Positions 8,904 through 17,176 of a stretch of DNA of 64,000 nt are shown here, one piece after another. Origin of the DNA: CAYUIS01 sp964444825 (GTDB taxonomy: Bacteria; Chloroflexota; Anaerolineae; B4-G1); assembly GCA_964444825.1 (NCBI GenBank), contig CAYUIS010000003.1:5837-69836 (forward strand). The letters are read 5' to 3'. A program made the translations under genes and the position numbers. The notes under the pieces are model-generated. The model ran no database searches. It was not told where the DNA came from and saw nothing but the letters and a program-made list of their open reading frames with translations. Positions within the stretch are counted from its first letter, which is position 1; each line of letters starts with the position of its first letter.

Positions 8904-10121
8904 ATGAAGCACGTCATCGTTGGCAACGGCGTCGCGGGCGTTACGGCAGCTCAAAGCATCAGCCGAGCCGATCCCACGGCCAAAATACACATCTTTGGCG
9001 AGGAGCCCCATCTCTACTACCGCCGTCCCCTACTGTGGGAGTTTATCGCCGGTCAGATCGAGCAGGACGATGTCTACTTTCGGCCTGCCGATTGGTACGC
9101 CGAGCGCGGTATTCACCTCCATATGGGGATCAGAGCGACGGTGCTTGTCCCCTTGGAACATCGCCTGACCCTATCAGACGGGACGACGGTGACGTACGAT
9201 CGATTGCTGCTGGCAACAGGTGGGCGCCCCTTTGTGCCCTCGTGTCAGGGAACGGGCAAGCAAGGCGTCTTTACCTTGCGCACGCTTGATGATGCCCTGG
9301 CGATCAAGGCATACGCACAGAGGGTCTCCGCAGCAGTGGTCATCGGAGGAGGACTGCTGGGACTGGAAACGGCGCGGGCATTGCGCACTGCCGGTCTGGA
9401 CGTGACGGTCGTCGAGTTCGCCCCCCACCTGCTGCCGCGCCAACTGGATGCCGAGGGAGCGGAGGTCCTGCAATCCCTGCTGGAAGCGCAGGGATTGCAG
9501 ATTATCACGGGCGGCGCAATACAGGCCGTCCACGGAGATGAGCGCGCCGACTGCATCTGGCTTCAAGACGAGCGTGTGGTGCCAGGAGAGCTAGTGATCT
9601 TTTCAACTGGCATCCGGTCAGAAGTTGCGCTGGCCCAGGCGGCAGGGCTAGAAGTCAAGCGCGGCGTCGTGGTAGACAAGCAGCTACAGACAAGCGCGGA
9701 GGATGTTCTCGCAGCGGGGGATGCCGCCGAGTTCGAGGGACGGGTCTACGGGATCATCCCGCCCGCCATCGAGCAGGCTAGAGTCGCAGCAGCCAATATG
9801 GTCGCGCCAGGAAGTGCCACCTACACTGGCACACTGCCCGCCACCACGCTCAAGGTCGCCGGCGCAGAGTTGACCTCTTTGGGAGAATCCATCGTCGATA
9901 CGAATGAGGCCGTCCAATTGCGGCACACAGACTTCCCAGGTGGGCATTACCGCAAGTTCGTTCTGCGCGAGGGACGCGTCGTTGGCGCAATTCTGCTCAA
10001 CGACAACGAGCGTGTCAGGCCCATCACCCAACTCATCGAGCAGGGTGTGGACGTCTCAGCCAATTCTGATCACCTGTTGGACGACGACTTTGACCTGAAA
10101 TCACTGCTACAGGCCAGCTAG
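8904..10121 (+). CDS. NAD(P)H:rubredoxin oxidoreductase-like FAD enzyme
   Basis: 405 residues from the ATG at 8904; a longer frame exists, but its extra 27 codons run across the upstream inverted repeat. The N-terminal FAD Rossmann motif is VIVGNGVAGVTAAQSI; the second nucleotide-binding motif is VVIGGGLLGLETARAL. ATGG and the FAD-contact sequence VLAAGDAAEFEG are also present. There is no CxxxxC redox disulfide, so it belongs to the rubredoxin-reductase / nitrite-reductase-NirB-like branch. It would transfer NAD(P)H electrons to rubredoxin for reduction of peroxide, superoxide and oxygen by the downstream enzymes. Confidence 0.88.
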   Translation: MKHVIVGNGVAGVTAAQSISRADPTAKIHIFGEEPHLYYRRPLLWEFIAGQIEQDDVYFRPADWYAERGIHLHMGIRATVLVPLEHRLTLSDGTTVTYDRLLLATGGRPFVPSCQGTGKQGVFTLRTLDDALAIKAYAQRVSAAVVIGGGLLGLETARALRTAGLDVTVVEFAPHLLPRQLDAEGAEVLQSLLEAQGLQIITGGAIQAVHGDERADCIWLQDERVVPGELVIFSTGIRSEVALAQAAGLEVKRGVVVDKQLQTSAEDVLAAGDAAEFEGRVYGIIPPAIEQARVAAANMVAPGSATYTGTLPATTLKVAGAELTSLGESIVDTNEAVQLRHTDFPGGHYRKFVLREGRVVGAILLNDNERVRPITQLIEQGVDVSANSDHLLDDDFDLKSLLQAS

Positions 10122-10168
10122 GAACTGGCTAATCCCAAAGAACATATTCATTGAGGAGGTGCACTTGA

Positions 10169-10672
10169 ATGCAGAAAATGACCAAGGATAATCTGGAAGC
10201 AGCGTTCGCTGGTGAGAGCCAGGCGCACATAAAGTACCTGATCTTTGCCGATAAGGCGGAGAAGGAAGGTTTCGCCAACGTGGCCCGCCTGTTCCGCGCC
10301 ACCTCTTACGCCGAGCAAGTACACGCCACCAGCCACTTTAGGACGTTGAAGGGCGTGGGCAAGACGGCGGACAACCTGGGCGCCGCCATCGGCGGTGAGA
10401 CCTACGAGGTGGAGGAGATGTATCCTGCCTTCATAGCCATGGCCAAAGAACAGCAGGAAAAGGCCGCCGTCCGGTCTAACGAGTGGGCGATGGAGGCGGA
10501 GAAAGTGCATGCGGCCCTGTACGGCAGGGCCAAGTCCTCGGTGGAGGCAGAGAACGACACGGATATCGGTCAGGTTTACGTCTGCTCCGTCTGCGGATGG
10601 ACTGGAGAGGGCGAACCCCCCGACGAGTGTCCCTTGTGCAAAGCCAAGAAGGAGAATTTCGTCGCCTTTTAA
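10169..10672 (+). CDS. rbr: rubrerythrin
   Basis: 167 residues behind GAGGAGG. An N-terminal four-helix diiron domain (FAGESQAHIKYLIFA; SYAEQVHATSHF; EMEAEKVHAALY-like helix) is followed by a C-terminal rubredoxin-like domain CSVCGWTGEGEPPDECPLCKA. Rubrerythrin reduces hydrogen peroxide to water with rubredoxin-derived electrons. It is the first of two complete rubrerythrins in this operon. Confidence 0.95.
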   Translation: MQKMTKDNLEAAFAGESQAHIKYLIFADKAEKEGFANVARLFRATSYAEQVHATSHFRTLKGVGKTADNLGAAIGGETYEVEEMYPAFIAMAKEQQEKAAVRSNEWAMEAEKVHAALYGRAKSSVEAENDTDIGQVYVCSVCGWTGEGEPPDECPLCKAKKENFVAF

Positions 10673-10755
10673 CCAGTCACTGGCCTACACGACTGGTGGG
10701 GCACCCAGATAGCCGCACTGGCTCCCGGGCATTCTTCATATAAGGAGAACAACCT

Positions 10756-11469
10756 ATGGCTAAAGAAACGGATTCCTGTGTACAGGCAGCGGCAGGGCCC
10801 TTGATGCCCGAACCAGTTGCTGCCGCAAGTGTGTCACCAAAGGAGGCAGTCAAGATGACAACGGCAAGTGTGGGCAAAGAAGCGCCCGACTTTGAAGCCT
10901 CAGCCTATATCCCTGGCGAGGGTTTTAAGAATGTGAGGTTATCAGACTATCGAGGCCGATGGGTAGTGCTTTGCTTCTACCCCGGCGACTTTACCTTCGT
11001 CTGACCGACGGAGTTGTCGGCAGTTGCCGTCAGATACCCAAAGTTCAAGGAACTGGGCGCAGAAGTCCTCGCCATGAGCACAGATAGCCGCTTCATCCAC
11101 AAGATCTGGAACGAGGCAGAGTTGTCCAAGATGGTGGAAGGTGGCATCCCCTTCCCTATGCTCTCGGATGGGGGTGGGCGCGTCGGTAAGGTATACGGGG
11201 TACACGATGAGGCAGCAGGCGTGGATATCCGCGGCCGCTTCCTCATTGACCCTGACGGGGTCATCCAGGCTATGGAGGTGCTCACTCCGTCCGTGGGCCG
11301 CAACCCAGACGAGTTGATCCGCCAGCTCCAGGCCTTCCAGCACGTACGGGCGACCGGCGGTGCGGAAGTGACCCCCTCCGGCTGGACGCCCGGTAAGACC
11401 ACCCTCAAGGTTGGTCCGCACCTGGTAGGCAAGGTGTGGGAAGTCTGGAAGCCAGGAGACGAGTCCTAG
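10756..11469 (+). CDS. prxU: selenocysteine peroxiredoxin (in-frame TGA decoded as Sec)
   Basis: Two open segments in the same frame are split only by TGA at 11002-11004. The join reads FTFV-U-PTELSAVAVRYP, so the TGA replaces the peroxidatic cysteine of the universal FTFVCPTE motif. The downstream frame (DSRFIHKIW, GGIPFPMLSD, GRFLIDPDGVIQ, PSVGRNPDE) is full-length AhpC/Prx1-type and shows no decay. The usual resolving-cysteine motif VCPxGW reads VTPSGW, so this is a one-Sec enzyme. The protein is 237 residues from 10756 (Sec83). A second ATG at 10855, also with AAGGAGG, gives 204 residues (Sec50); both starts have good ribosome sites. It reduces peroxides and is flanked by rubrerythrins. 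Confidence 0.9.
11014..11033 (+). promoter_or_regulatory. candidate bacterial SECIS hairpin
   Basis: Directly downstream of the UGA: C18-G29, G19-C28, G20-C27, C21-G26 (numbers +11000) close an AGUU tetraloop at 11022-11025. The stem extends through a U-U mismatch to G16-C31, U15-A32 and U14-G33. The apical loop starts 17 nt after the UGA and has GU in the loop. Both fit the known bacterial SECIS layout of a small hairpin 16-37 nt downstream with a loop guanine. Confidence 0.65.
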
Positions 11470-11524
11470 TCGAGCACGGAGCCAGTGTGGCAATACCCTA
11501 ACTGAAAGAGCATCACACGAGACA

Positions 11525-12028
11525 ATGGGTGAGAGAACTCGGAGCAACGTATATACAGCCTTTGTGGGCGAGGCCAAAGCATACCATCGCCTGTTGGCCT
11601 TCGCCCGCAAGGCGGATGACGAGAGCTATGATCAAATCGCCAAGCTGTTTCGCGCTGTTGCTGCCGCCGAGGGTGTGCACGCCGAACGCCACCTGAAGTT
11701 AATTGGTGAGGCGATGGTGCGCAGCACCGAGGAGAACCTCCAATCCTCCTTCGAGCGGGAGACCACCGTCAACGAGGTCTACTACCCGCAATTCATCCGG
11801 GAAGCGGAGGAAGAGGGCGAGCCAGCAGCGGCGCTGACTTTCAGCCAAGCCCGAGACGTGGAGGAAGGCCACGCCGCGCTGTACAAGCAAGCGCTGAGCG
11901 CTCTGCTGCGCGACGAGACCCACGACTACCACGTCTGCCAGGTTTGTGGGTACATCGCCGAGCGAGAAGCTCCAGATCAATGCCCGGTCTGCAACGCAAA
12001 GCGCGACAGATTTCGCTTGGTGACATAG
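11525..12028 (+). CDS. second rubrerythrin
   Basis: 167 residues. The ferritin-like diiron domain (TAFVGEAKAYHRLLAFA; AAAEGVHAERHLKL; ARDVEEGHAALY) is followed by a rubredoxin-like domain CQVCGYIAEREAPDQCPVCNA. It is clearly diverged from the rubrerythrin at 10169, so the two are not a recent duplication. Role as for the first copy: rubredoxin-dependent peroxide reduction. Confidence 0.93.
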   Translation: MGERTRSNVYTAFVGEAKAYHRLLAFARKADDESYDQIAKLFRAVAAAEGVHAERHLKLIGEAMVRSTEENLQSSFERETTVNEVYYPQFIREAEEEGEPAAALTFSQARDVEEGHAALYKQALSALLRDETHDYHVCQVCGYIAEREAPDQCPVCNAKRDRFRLVT

Positions 12029-12046
12029 TGGGAGCAGGAGTTGAAT

Positions 12047-12565
12047 ATGGAACTAGAGGGCAAACGTATTGCCATTTTGGCTGAGGATATGTATCAGGAA
12101 CTGGAACTGTGGTATCCCCTCTTGCGCATGCGAGAGGCCGGCGCAGAGGCCGTCGTCGTGGGTATGCCCGGCGTGAGCGAATACCACAGCAAACACGGGT
12201 ATCCAGTACAGGTGGAAGCCACCGCCGACGAGGTCTCGGCCGGCGAATTCGACGCCGTCATCATTCCGGGCGGTTTCGCGCCCGACCGGATGCGCCGCCA
12301 TCAGCCGATGCTTGGCCTGGTGAAAGGCGTGTTCGAGCGTGGCGGTATTGTCGCCGCCATCTGCCACGCCGCGTGGGTGCCGATCTCTGCGGGTATTCTA
12401 GAGGGCAAGCGAGCCACCTGCGTCTCGGCGATCAAGGATGACGTTATCAACGCGGGAGCGACCTACGTGGATGCAGAGGTGGTGCAGGACGGCAACCTGA
12501 TCACCTCTCGGGTCCCCAGCGACCTGCCCGTCTTTTGCCGTACCATCATCGCCGCACTGAAATAG
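12047..12565 (+). CDS. DJ-1/PfpI family protein
   Basis: 172 residues from the ATG at 12047, six bases after AGGAG; a TTG at 12041 is too close to that site. The DJ-1/PfpI fold is marked by RIAILAEDMYQELELWYP, DAVIIPGGFAPDRMR and the nucleophile-elbow sequence GIVAAICHAAW. Cys in AICHAA is the catalytic or oxidation-sensing residue and is followed by His, as in the PfpI/YhbO glyoxalase-deglycase group. In this context it probably handles reactive carbonyls or oxidative damage. Confidence 0.9.
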   Translation: MELEGKRIAILAEDMYQELELWYPLLRMREAGAEAVVVGMPGVSEYHSKHGYPVQVEATADEVSAGEFDAVIIPGGFAPDRMRRHQPMLGLVKGVFERGGIVAAICHAAWVPISAGILEGKRATCVSAIKDDVINAGATYVDAEVVQDGNLITSRVPSDLPVFCRTIIAALK

Positions 12566-12631
12566 AGAACATAGTCACAGACAAACTTGCCAAAAGGAAA
12601 CAGTAGTACACAACATGTGAGGAGGTAACTG

Positions 12632-13030
12632 ATGAGATTTGGAGACAGGATTCAACAGGCAGACTGGAAGAAGGAAAAGCACGTCCCAGTCATCGAGTGC
12701 CCGGACGAGGTACAGGCCGGTGAACCATTCGAGGTGAAGGTTGGCCTGGGGAAAGAGATTGCCCATCCCAACACCACCGAACACCACATTAGTTGGGTCT
12801 CCCTCTATTTTCACCCTGAGGGCGACAAGTTCAGCTACGATGCGGGCCATTTTGAGTTCAACGCTCACGGCGAGTCGGCCGCGGGCCCCAACCAAGGCCC
12901 CGTCTACACGCATCACCAGGTGACAGCAACGCTGAGGATCAACAAGCCTGGCACGCTGTACGCTGTAGCTATGTGCAACATTCACGGGCTATGGGAAAGC
13001 AACAAGGAGATCAAAGTCAGCTCCATCTGA
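12632..13030 (+). CDS. sor: superoxide reductase (neelaredoxin type)
   Basis: 132 residues behind GAGGAGG. It shows the SOR Fe(His)4Cys site: EKHVP (His17), HPNTTEHH (His45 and His51 pattern) and CNIHGLWE (Cys115, His118). The N-terminal desulforedoxin domain of two-iron SORs is absent, so it is the one-iron neelaredoxin class, with Glu15/Lys16 at the active-site loop. It reduces superoxide to hydrogen peroxide using rubredoxin; the peroxide would be consumed by the rubrerythrins and peroxiredoxin encoded just upstream. Confidence 0.95.
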   Translation: MRFGDRIQQADWKKEKHVPVIECPDEVQAGEPFEVKVGLGKEIAHPNTTEHHISWVSLYFHPEGDKFSYDAGHFEFNAHGESAAGPNQGPVYTHHQVTATLRINKPGTLYAVAMCNIHGLWESNKEIKVSSI

Positions 13031-13047
13031 GGTAATGGGCTCCGATC

Positions 13048-13081
13048 CCCGCGGGGTAGGCACGTATGCCTGCCCTGCGGG
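13048..13081. repeat. GC-rich hairpin downstream of the SOR gene
   Basis: CCCGC (13048-13052) pairs with GCGGG (13077-13081), and the internal GGGTAGGCA pairs with TGCCTGCCC around CGTA. No U-run follows. It resembles the palindrome at 8825-8877 and may be a dispersed repeat or an mRNA processing/stability element. Confidence 0.55.
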
Positions 13082-13114
13082 CTCTCCGTGGGGGCGGGTC
13101 ATGGGAGGACAGAT

Positions 13115-14026
13115 ATGACAGAGACTTTCTCGGTGACCTTTTGGGGGGTACGAGGCGGCTACCCCAAACCTGGCCCAACGACGACCGAATTCGGCGGTAA
13201 TACCACTTGTCTAGAAGTCCGAGCTGGCAACCACCTGATCATCATCGACGCTGGTACGGGCATCATCGGTTTGGGCGAAAAGCTGGTCGCTCAGCACCAG
13301 GCCGACAAGCGACCTGTCGTGGCCAGCATATTGTTCACCCATACCCATCACGACCACACCCAGGGTTTCCCATTCTTTATGCCATCCCATTTGGGCAGCA
13401 GTATCCTACACATTTTTGGGCCCAGGCTACTGCACGAGGACTTGGAGGCCGTCCTGGCCCGTGCCATGCTACCACCGGTGCACCCCATTCGCCTGGACGA
13501 ACTAGGCGCTATGCGCGTTATCCGGAACATCTCCAACAACGAGGTGATCGTCTTCTCCGATCCAGAGACACCTCCACAGATATGCAACGCGTATCGCGCG
13601 GATGCGATTTGCTCCCCATGGGAAGCCAAGGTCGGGATTATGCGTGGCTACAACCATCCACAGGGTGTTTTCCACTACCGCATCGAGATGGGGGACAGGA
13701 AGTTGGTGATCGCTAATGACACGGAAGGGTATGTTGGTGGTGATAGACGGCTGATCCAATTTGCCCGTGGAGCCAGTGTGCTTATTCACGACGCAGAGTT
13801 CACCACGGATGAGTATGTCAAGGGACCTCCTTCCCGGCAAGGATGGGGTCACAGCACCTGGGAGATGGCTGTACAGGTAGCTGAAGCTGCCCAGGTCGAG
13901 CGCCTGGTCCTCACCCATCACAATGCTCACCACGATGACGCGTTTCTCAAAGATATGGAACGACAGGCCCAGGCAGTCTTCCCCGCGACAATGATGGCCC
14001 GCGAGGGTCTGACCCTGGAATTGTGA
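13115..14026 (+). CDS. metallo-beta-lactamase-fold hydrolase
   Basis: 303 residues from the ATG at 13115 (preceded by GGGAGGA). MBL-fold motifs: GNTTCLEVRAGNHLIIIDAGTG near the N-terminus, then the HxHxDH metal motif THTHHDHTQGFPFF, a later ANDTEGY aspartate and a C-terminal LTHHNAHH. The layout is like the PqsE/phosphodiesterase-like CpdA-type MBL proteins often encoded beside nucleotide cyclases. The next gene is a class III cyclase, so hydrolysis of a cyclic nucleotide is a reasonable guess, not shown. Confidence 0.82.
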   Translation: MTETFSVTFWGVRGGYPKPGPTTTEFGGNTTCLEVRAGNHLIIIDAGTGIIGLGEKLVAQHQADKRPVVASILFTHTHHDHTQGFPFFMPSHLGSSILHIFGPRLLHEDLEAVLARAMLPPVHPIRLDELGAMRVIRNISNNEVIVFSDPETPPQICNAYRADAICSPWEAKVGIMRGYNHPQGVFHYRIEMGDRKLVIANDTEGYVGGDRRLIQFARGASVLIHDAEFTTDEYVKGPPSRQGWGHSTWEMAVQVAEAAQVERLVLTHHNAHHDDAFLKDMERQAQAVFPATMMAREGLTLEL

Positions 14027-14039
14027 TGGGGAGCCGACA

Positions 14040-15107
14040 ATGGTGTCGTGGTTTCGCAAGAAGCGCGTAACAACAGACCTGCGAGCGCTGGTGGACCGCT
14101 TGGCGACCTATGGTGTACCCGACGCGATTCTGGACAAGCTGGAAAGCTATCTGCGCGAGGCAAGCGACCGCGAGCTGTACCAGGCCAACCCACGCCACAT
14201 TGCCGCGCAGTTGGGGATTGACGCACATTCCGCTCTAGGCATCCTGGCGTATGCAGTGCAGGAGGGGCTGTTCGAGCTTAACTGGGACGTACATTGCCCA
14301 CACCATGGCCGAATACGCAGCTACTCTACACTAAACGAGAGCCGTGGTCAGGAGTATTGCCCCCTTTGTGAAGCAAGTTTTGACGCCCACCTGGACGACG
14401 AGGTTCATGTCACCTTCACTGTCAACGAGAGGGTACGCAAGCTCTCGACGCACGAACCGCTCCCTGATGATGCCCATCCGCCGACCTACGGACTGGAGCT
14501 CTTGAACGTCCAGCCATTTCGGGATCTATTCTCCGATGAGACCCTCCCCCTTGGCGAGAGTCTCAAGGTCAAACGAGTCGCGTTTCTGTTCACGGACCTA
14601 CTTGGATCGACGGCGATGTACGCGCGTGAAGGCGACCCCAGAGCATATGGATGGGTCCGGCAGCACTTTGACGTGCTGTTTGAGGCAGCCAATCGCAACC
14701 GGGGCGTCACGGTAAAGACAATCGGCGACGCGGTGATGGCCTCATTTGTGACGCCTGGCGATGCATTTCGGGCCACTGTAGACGTACATCAAAGTATGAT
14801 AGGTCTGAACCGCCAGTTGGGACTGAGAGGAGACAAGGCCCTGATGATCCGTCAGGGGACACACGTCGGACCGTGCATTAGCGTGACCTTGAACGAACAG
14901 TTGGATTACTTTGGCAAGACAGTGAACATCGCTTCGCGCATAAGCCATCTTTCCCATGGAGGCGACGTGGTGCTTAGCGAAGCGATGATGTCGGATTCAG
15001 AGGTCCGCGCCGAGGCAACCCAGCAGGGAGCGATAGAGAGCTTTGTGACCGACTTGCGAGGCTTTGATCGGCGTTTTGAATTACGGCGACTGATCTTTGC
15101 GGATTAG
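14040..15107 (+). CDS. class III adenylate/guanylate cyclase with N-terminal zinc-ribbon-like region
   Basis: 355 residues. Residues 1-85 look like a winged-helix segment (ARHIAAQLGIDAHSALGILAYAVQEG-type). Cys86, His88, Cys107 and Cys110 form a possible zinc ribbon. The class III cyclase domain spans about 178-350. The two metal aspartates are present in FLFTDLLGST and KTIGDAVMASF, and the transition-state Asn/Arg pair in GKTVNIASRI. The catalytic set is therefore complete. No membrane segment. It is placed between an MBL hydrolase and the encapsulin genes, which suggests cyclic-nucleotide signalling tied to redox state; the Crp-family gene at 7296 could be a receiver. Confidence 0.85.
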   Translation: MVSWFRKKRVTTDLRALVDRLATYGVPDAILDKLESYLREASDRELYQANPRHIAAQLGIDAHSALGILAYAVQEGLFELNWDVHCPHHGRIRSYSTLNESRGQEYCPLCEASFDAHLDDEVHVTFTVNERVRKLSTHEPLPDDAHPPTYGLELLNVQPFRDLFSDETLPLGESLKVKRVAFLFTDLLGSTAMYAREGDPRAYGWVRQHFDVLFEAANRNRGVTVKTIGDAVMASFVTPGDAFRATVDVHQSMIGLNRQLGLRGDKALMIRQGTHVGPCISVTLNEQLDYFGKTVNIASRISHLSHGGDVVLSEAMMSDSEVRAEATQQGAIESFVTDLRGFDRRFELRRLIFAD

Positions 15108-15161
15108 CGGAGTGGGTTGTGCATAGTTGTTCTACGTTGTACAATGTTGGAGGCGATAAAC

Positions 15162-15335
15162 ATGACAGAGACTGTGATATGCGACTATTGTGGCGAGGAG
15201 ACTGAGGGAGAACCTATTCGCCGTGGTGATAAGGTCTACTGCAGCGAGGCCTGCGCCTTTGAGGCCAGTCGTAGCGCTGACTGTGGCGGTCGGTCCGACT
15301 CTACCTTCTCTCCACCGGTTGTCGAGCAAACATAG
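15162..15335 (+). CDS. small Cys-rich zinc-finger-like protein
   Basis: 57 residues from the ATG at 15162. It carries CDYCGEETEG, VYCSEACAFEA and SADCGG, i.e. CxxC-x(n)-CxxxC spacing typical of small zinc or iron binding treble-clef/TRASH-like or metallothionein-like proteins. The C-terminal tail is low complexity. It sits directly ahead of the encapsulin cargo gene with 21 bases between, so a metal-handling role is plausible. Not recognised as a named family. Confidence 0.65.
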   Translation: MTETVICDYCGEETEGEPIRRGDKVYCSEACAFEASRSADCGGRSDSTFSPPVVEQT

Positions 15336-15356
15336 ACGGCAAGACCGGAGGAATTG

Positions 15357-16313
15357 ATGAATGACAAACAAGCACTAATAGATATGCTGAACGCCGATCT
15401 GCGGGACGAGCATGCATCTGTGATTCGATACTTGATCCACGCTTATCAAGTCGGTGAGGATACTTCGTTAGGAGCCATGCTCCTATCGATGGCCCGCGAA
15501 GAGATGTGGCACATGGATTGGCTGGCCGACGCCATCGGTGAAATGGGCGCGGAGCCGGACATGGCCCCAGGTTTGTATCCTCACGATCCAGCGTCGAACG
15601 CGTCCTTGCTGCGTTCGTACATAGAATGGGAAGACGGTTTGGTCAAAGCATATGCCGGCCAAGCTGAGCGAGTCAGTGACCCCGAGATCAAGAGGATATT
15701 GACACAGCAGAGCCTGGAGTCAGCCATCCACAGCCAGCGCTTTGCCTCAGCCCTGCAAAAGTTGGGCGTGGAGGGTGAAGAGCCGCTGGCTTGTGAGGAC
15801 TCGGGTAAGTTTTCGCCTGACATGGTGCGGCGACTTCAGGATGAGATGACGGACGAGTACAAGCTGATGCTTCAACATCTGCGACACGCCTTCGTCTTTG
15901 AGCACGACCATCCAGAGTTTGGCGAACTGGAGCTTGTGGCCATGCGGCACATGAAGCACATGTCTCACTTCGCTGAGGAGCTCGCAGAATCTGGCCACGA
16001 ACCACAGTTCGAGCTACCCGACCTGGACATGAGCCAGTCGGCCGATGTGGCACTACAATCAAATCTGGAATTGACCAAGGAAGCACAGGCACGATTCATC
16101 AACCTGAGTCAAGAACCTGAGCTGGCAGAACACCCCGGACTCAAACTGGAAGTCGAGAATATGGTCATCCAGGAAGAGTTCCTGACCGCTACCATTCACG
16201 AGTTGCAGGAAGAAGCGACCATCGAAGGAGAATCATCCTCTGAACCGCAATTCGGAGCCCCGGGCCATCGTTCACCGGGTGATCTTACTGTCGGTAGCTT
16301 GATGAAAGAATAG
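15357..16313 (+). CDS. tandem ferritin-like protein, encapsulin cargo
   Basis: 318 residues from the ATG at 15357, behind CCGGAGG. Two ferritin-like four-helix domains are fused: the first with LRDEHASVIRYLIHA and AREEMWHMDWLADAIGEMG (about 15-140), the second with DEMTDEYKLMLQHLRHAF and MRHMKHMSHFAEELAESG (about 160-235). A helical extension and a 25-residue flexible linker follow. The C-terminus PGDLTVGSLMKE carries LTVGSL at 310-315, the encapsulation targeting peptide consensus. The gene lies 9 bases before the encapsulin gene. Role: iron oxidation/storage or peroxide consumption inside the shell. Confidence 0.92.
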   Translation: MNDKQALIDMLNADLRDEHASVIRYLIHAYQVGEDTSLGAMLLSMAREEMWHMDWLADAIGEMGAEPDMAPGLYPHDPASNASLLRSYIEWEDGLVKAYAGQAERVSDPEIKRILTQQSLESAIHSQRFASALQKLGVEGEEPLACEDSGKFSPDMVRRLQDEMTDEYKLMLQHLRHAFVFEHDHPEFGELELVAMRHMKHMSHFAEELAESGHEPQFELPDLDMSQSADVALQSNLELTKEAQARFINLSQEPELAEHPGLKLEVENMVIQEEFLTATIHELQEEATIEGESSSEPQFGAPGHRSPGDLTVGSLMKE

Positions 16314-16322
16314 GAGGTTAAC

Positions 16323-17138
16323 ATGAGTGACTATTTGATGCGTGACGACGCTCCCTTGAGCGTCAAGGAATGGGAGCGGCTGGACGAAATGGTGATCTTG
16401 GCAGCTCGACGTGTGCTGGTGGGTCGCCGGTTTATCAGTCTGGCCGGACCGCTCGGTTTTGGGACACAGGTGGTGCCACTGGACAAGGTCGAGGGCAGCG
16501 GCGCATGCCGCCACGATGCCGGCACCTGCACCGAAGATGATGTGGTACACGTCACTGGGCGTCAGTTCATCCCCATGACGCTCATCCACAAGGATTTCTT
16601 CTTGGCCTGGCGTGATGTCGAGGCCGCCCATCAATCCGGCGCAGGGCTTGGACTGGGTCCGGCTGCGGCCGCCGCCGTCCGCGTGGCCCGGGCCGAGGAC
16701 GAGATGATCTTCCAAGCGCTCCTGAATGCGGAAGGAAGGCAGACCGCGTCCCTAAAGAACTGGGAAACCTCTGGCAACGCGCTGATGAACGTCGTTGAAG
16801 CCCGTCAGGCCCTGGCCGATGCTGGCTTCTACGCCCCGTATGCTTTGGTCGTGAGCACCGGTCTGTATGCGGATCTCCAGCGCGTCTACAAGGGCTCTGG
16901 TCGACAGGAGCAGAAACTGGTGAGCAACATCGTTGATGGTGGCATCTTCCAATCACCAGTGCTGGCTCCAAAGCAGGCGCTGATGATCTCCCAAGGCCCC
17001 CATCATCTGGATTTGGCGGTGGGGCAAGACATGGTCACCGCTTACCTGGGGCCAGAGGAAATGGATCACCGGTTCCGGGTGCTGGAGACTCTGGTTCTAC
17101 GAGTCAAGCAGCCCGGAGCCGTTTGTGTTTTCGAATAA
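16323..17138 (+). CDS. encapsulin shell protein (family 1, linocin M18-like)
   Basis: 271 residues, the normal size for HK97-fold family 1 encapsulins, behind AGGAGG. Recognisable stretches: APLSVKEWERLDEMVILAARRVLVGR at the N-terminus (cargo-binding helix region), FISLAGPLGFG, IHKDFFLAWRDVEAA, EDEMIFQALLNAEG, and the C-terminal LETLVLRVKQPGAVCVFE. The product self-assembles to an icosahedral protein compartment and captures proteins with an LTVGSL-type tail, here the product of the preceding gene. No phage genes are nearby, so it is a cellular encapsulin. Confidence 0.96.
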   Translation: MSDYLMRDDAPLSVKEWERLDEMVILAARRVLVGRRFISLAGPLGFGTQVVPLDKVEGSGACRHDAGTCTEDDVVHVTGRQFIPMTLIHKDFFLAWRDVEAAHQSGAGLGLGPAAAAAVRVARAEDEMIFQALLNAEGRQTASLKNWETSGNALMNVVEARQALADAGFYAPYALVVSTGLYADLQRVYKGSGRQEQKLVSNIVDGGIFQSPVLAPKQALMISQGPHHLDLAVGQDMVTAYLGPEEMDHRFRVLETLVLRVKQPGAVCVFE

Positions 17139-17176
17139 GGACAAGATAACATCTAGCCTTAAGGAGGCAACAAGAA

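Noticed and set aside
10756..11469. Peroxiredoxin pseudogene split by a nonsense codon
   Set aside because: The single TGA falls exactly on the catalytic Cys codon, the rest of the frame is intact, and a SECIS-like hairpin follows; selenocysteine is the simpler reading.
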